This document shows positions 63,965-64,000 of a stretch of 64,000 nucleotides of DNA, piece after piece. Position 1 is the first letter of the stretch, and every line of letters begins with the position of its first letter. This stretch comes from an uncultured Bacteroidales bacterium (GTDB taxonomy: Bacteria; Bacteroidota; Bacteroidia; Bacteroidales; UBA932): assembly GCA_947167015.1 (NCBI GenBank), contig CAMVGM010000003.1:1-64000 (forward strand), in the 5' to 3' direction. Made by a program: the position numbers and the translations under genes. Under the pieces are notes generated by a model. That model saw only the letters and a list, made by a program, of their open reading frames with translations. It searched no databases and had not been told where the DNA came from.

Positions 63965-64000
63965 ATGAAAAAGATAGTTAAAATCGCATTGGGTATCGCC
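63965..64000 (+). CDS. start of a SusD-like lipoprotein gene (cut by window end)
   Basis: An ATG 12 bases after the susC stop begins MKKIVKIALGIA, a typical signal-peptide start. The position directly after susC is where the surface glycan-binding SusD partner is almost always found. Only twelve codons are visible, so the family is inferred from position. Confidence 0.65.
   Translation, partial: MKKIVKIALGIA

Noticed and set aside
1-64000. tRNA, rRNA or CRISPR features
   Set aside because: No cloverleaf-like gene, ribosomal RNA segment or spaced direct-repeat array was recognised by eye; a covariance-model scan would be needed to exclude small RNAs.

Overview
The window is a gene-dense, GC-rich stretch of a Bacteroidales-type chromosome, probably from an uncultured gut or rumen lineage. 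The evidence is: a SusC/SusD pair, a hybrid two-component regulator, a fused SecDF, a CcsBA-type cytochrome c synthase, TonB and lipoprotein-rich gene content, and repeated promoter boxes of the Bacteroidetes form TTTG-N19-21-TAnnTTTG with little Shine-Dalgarno signal. Intergenic DNA is short and AT-rich. Several convergent genes touch or share stop codons. No rRNA, tRNA, CRISPR array, transposase or phage gene was seen, and no gene-free stretch exceeds 300 bases.

Layout. 1-0.8 kb: 3' part of a 4-alpha-glucanotransferase. 0.9-7.4 kb: an unknown lipoprotein, a strong terminator, then an operon of outer-membrane barrel, imelysin lipoprotein, di-haem cytochrome lipoprotein and a compact CcsBA haem-attachment protein, read here as a surface iron/redox module. 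7.5-12.1 kb: NfeD-FloA membrane scaffold pair and SecDF. 12.1-18.5 kb: dnaE, then a membrane-bound LytTR regulator divergent from a beta-helix (Cthe_2159-like) lipoprotein. 18.5-32.3 kb: mostly minus-strand housekeeping (ThiL-like, GlyS, FolK, SufT-SufE-SufS, MnmG, YbeY, fumarate reductase A/B without a membrane anchor, RuvB), with RuvA, TonB and HflX on the plus strand.

32.3-32.55 kb: a short AT-rich gap between the diverging ruvB and mfd genes carries nine copies of a DnaA-box-like 9-mer and a 14-bp palindrome; gene orientation changes here, so it is a candidate replication origin. 32.5-41.9 kb: mfd, coaX and an envelope cluster (outer-membrane barrel, TPR protein, LptC, PpiD-like chaperone), all on the plus strand.

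42-51.4 kb: galK, a secreted EEP-family phosphodiesterase, YchF, a CpXC zinc protein, the fructuronate/mannonate pair (SDR oxidoreductase and UxuA), a YeiH-type exporter followed by a membrane-tethered cysteine hydrolase, and an orphan AAA ATPase bracketed by two almost identical hairpins. 51.4-64 kb: a polysaccharide utilisation locus with cytosolic GH43, GPH-family sugar symporter, GH115 alpha-glucuronidase, an HTCS regulator, SusC and the first codons of a SusD-like protein. GH115 plus GH43 point to glucuronoxylan. The nearby uxuA/oxidoreductase pair could catabolise the released uronic acid.
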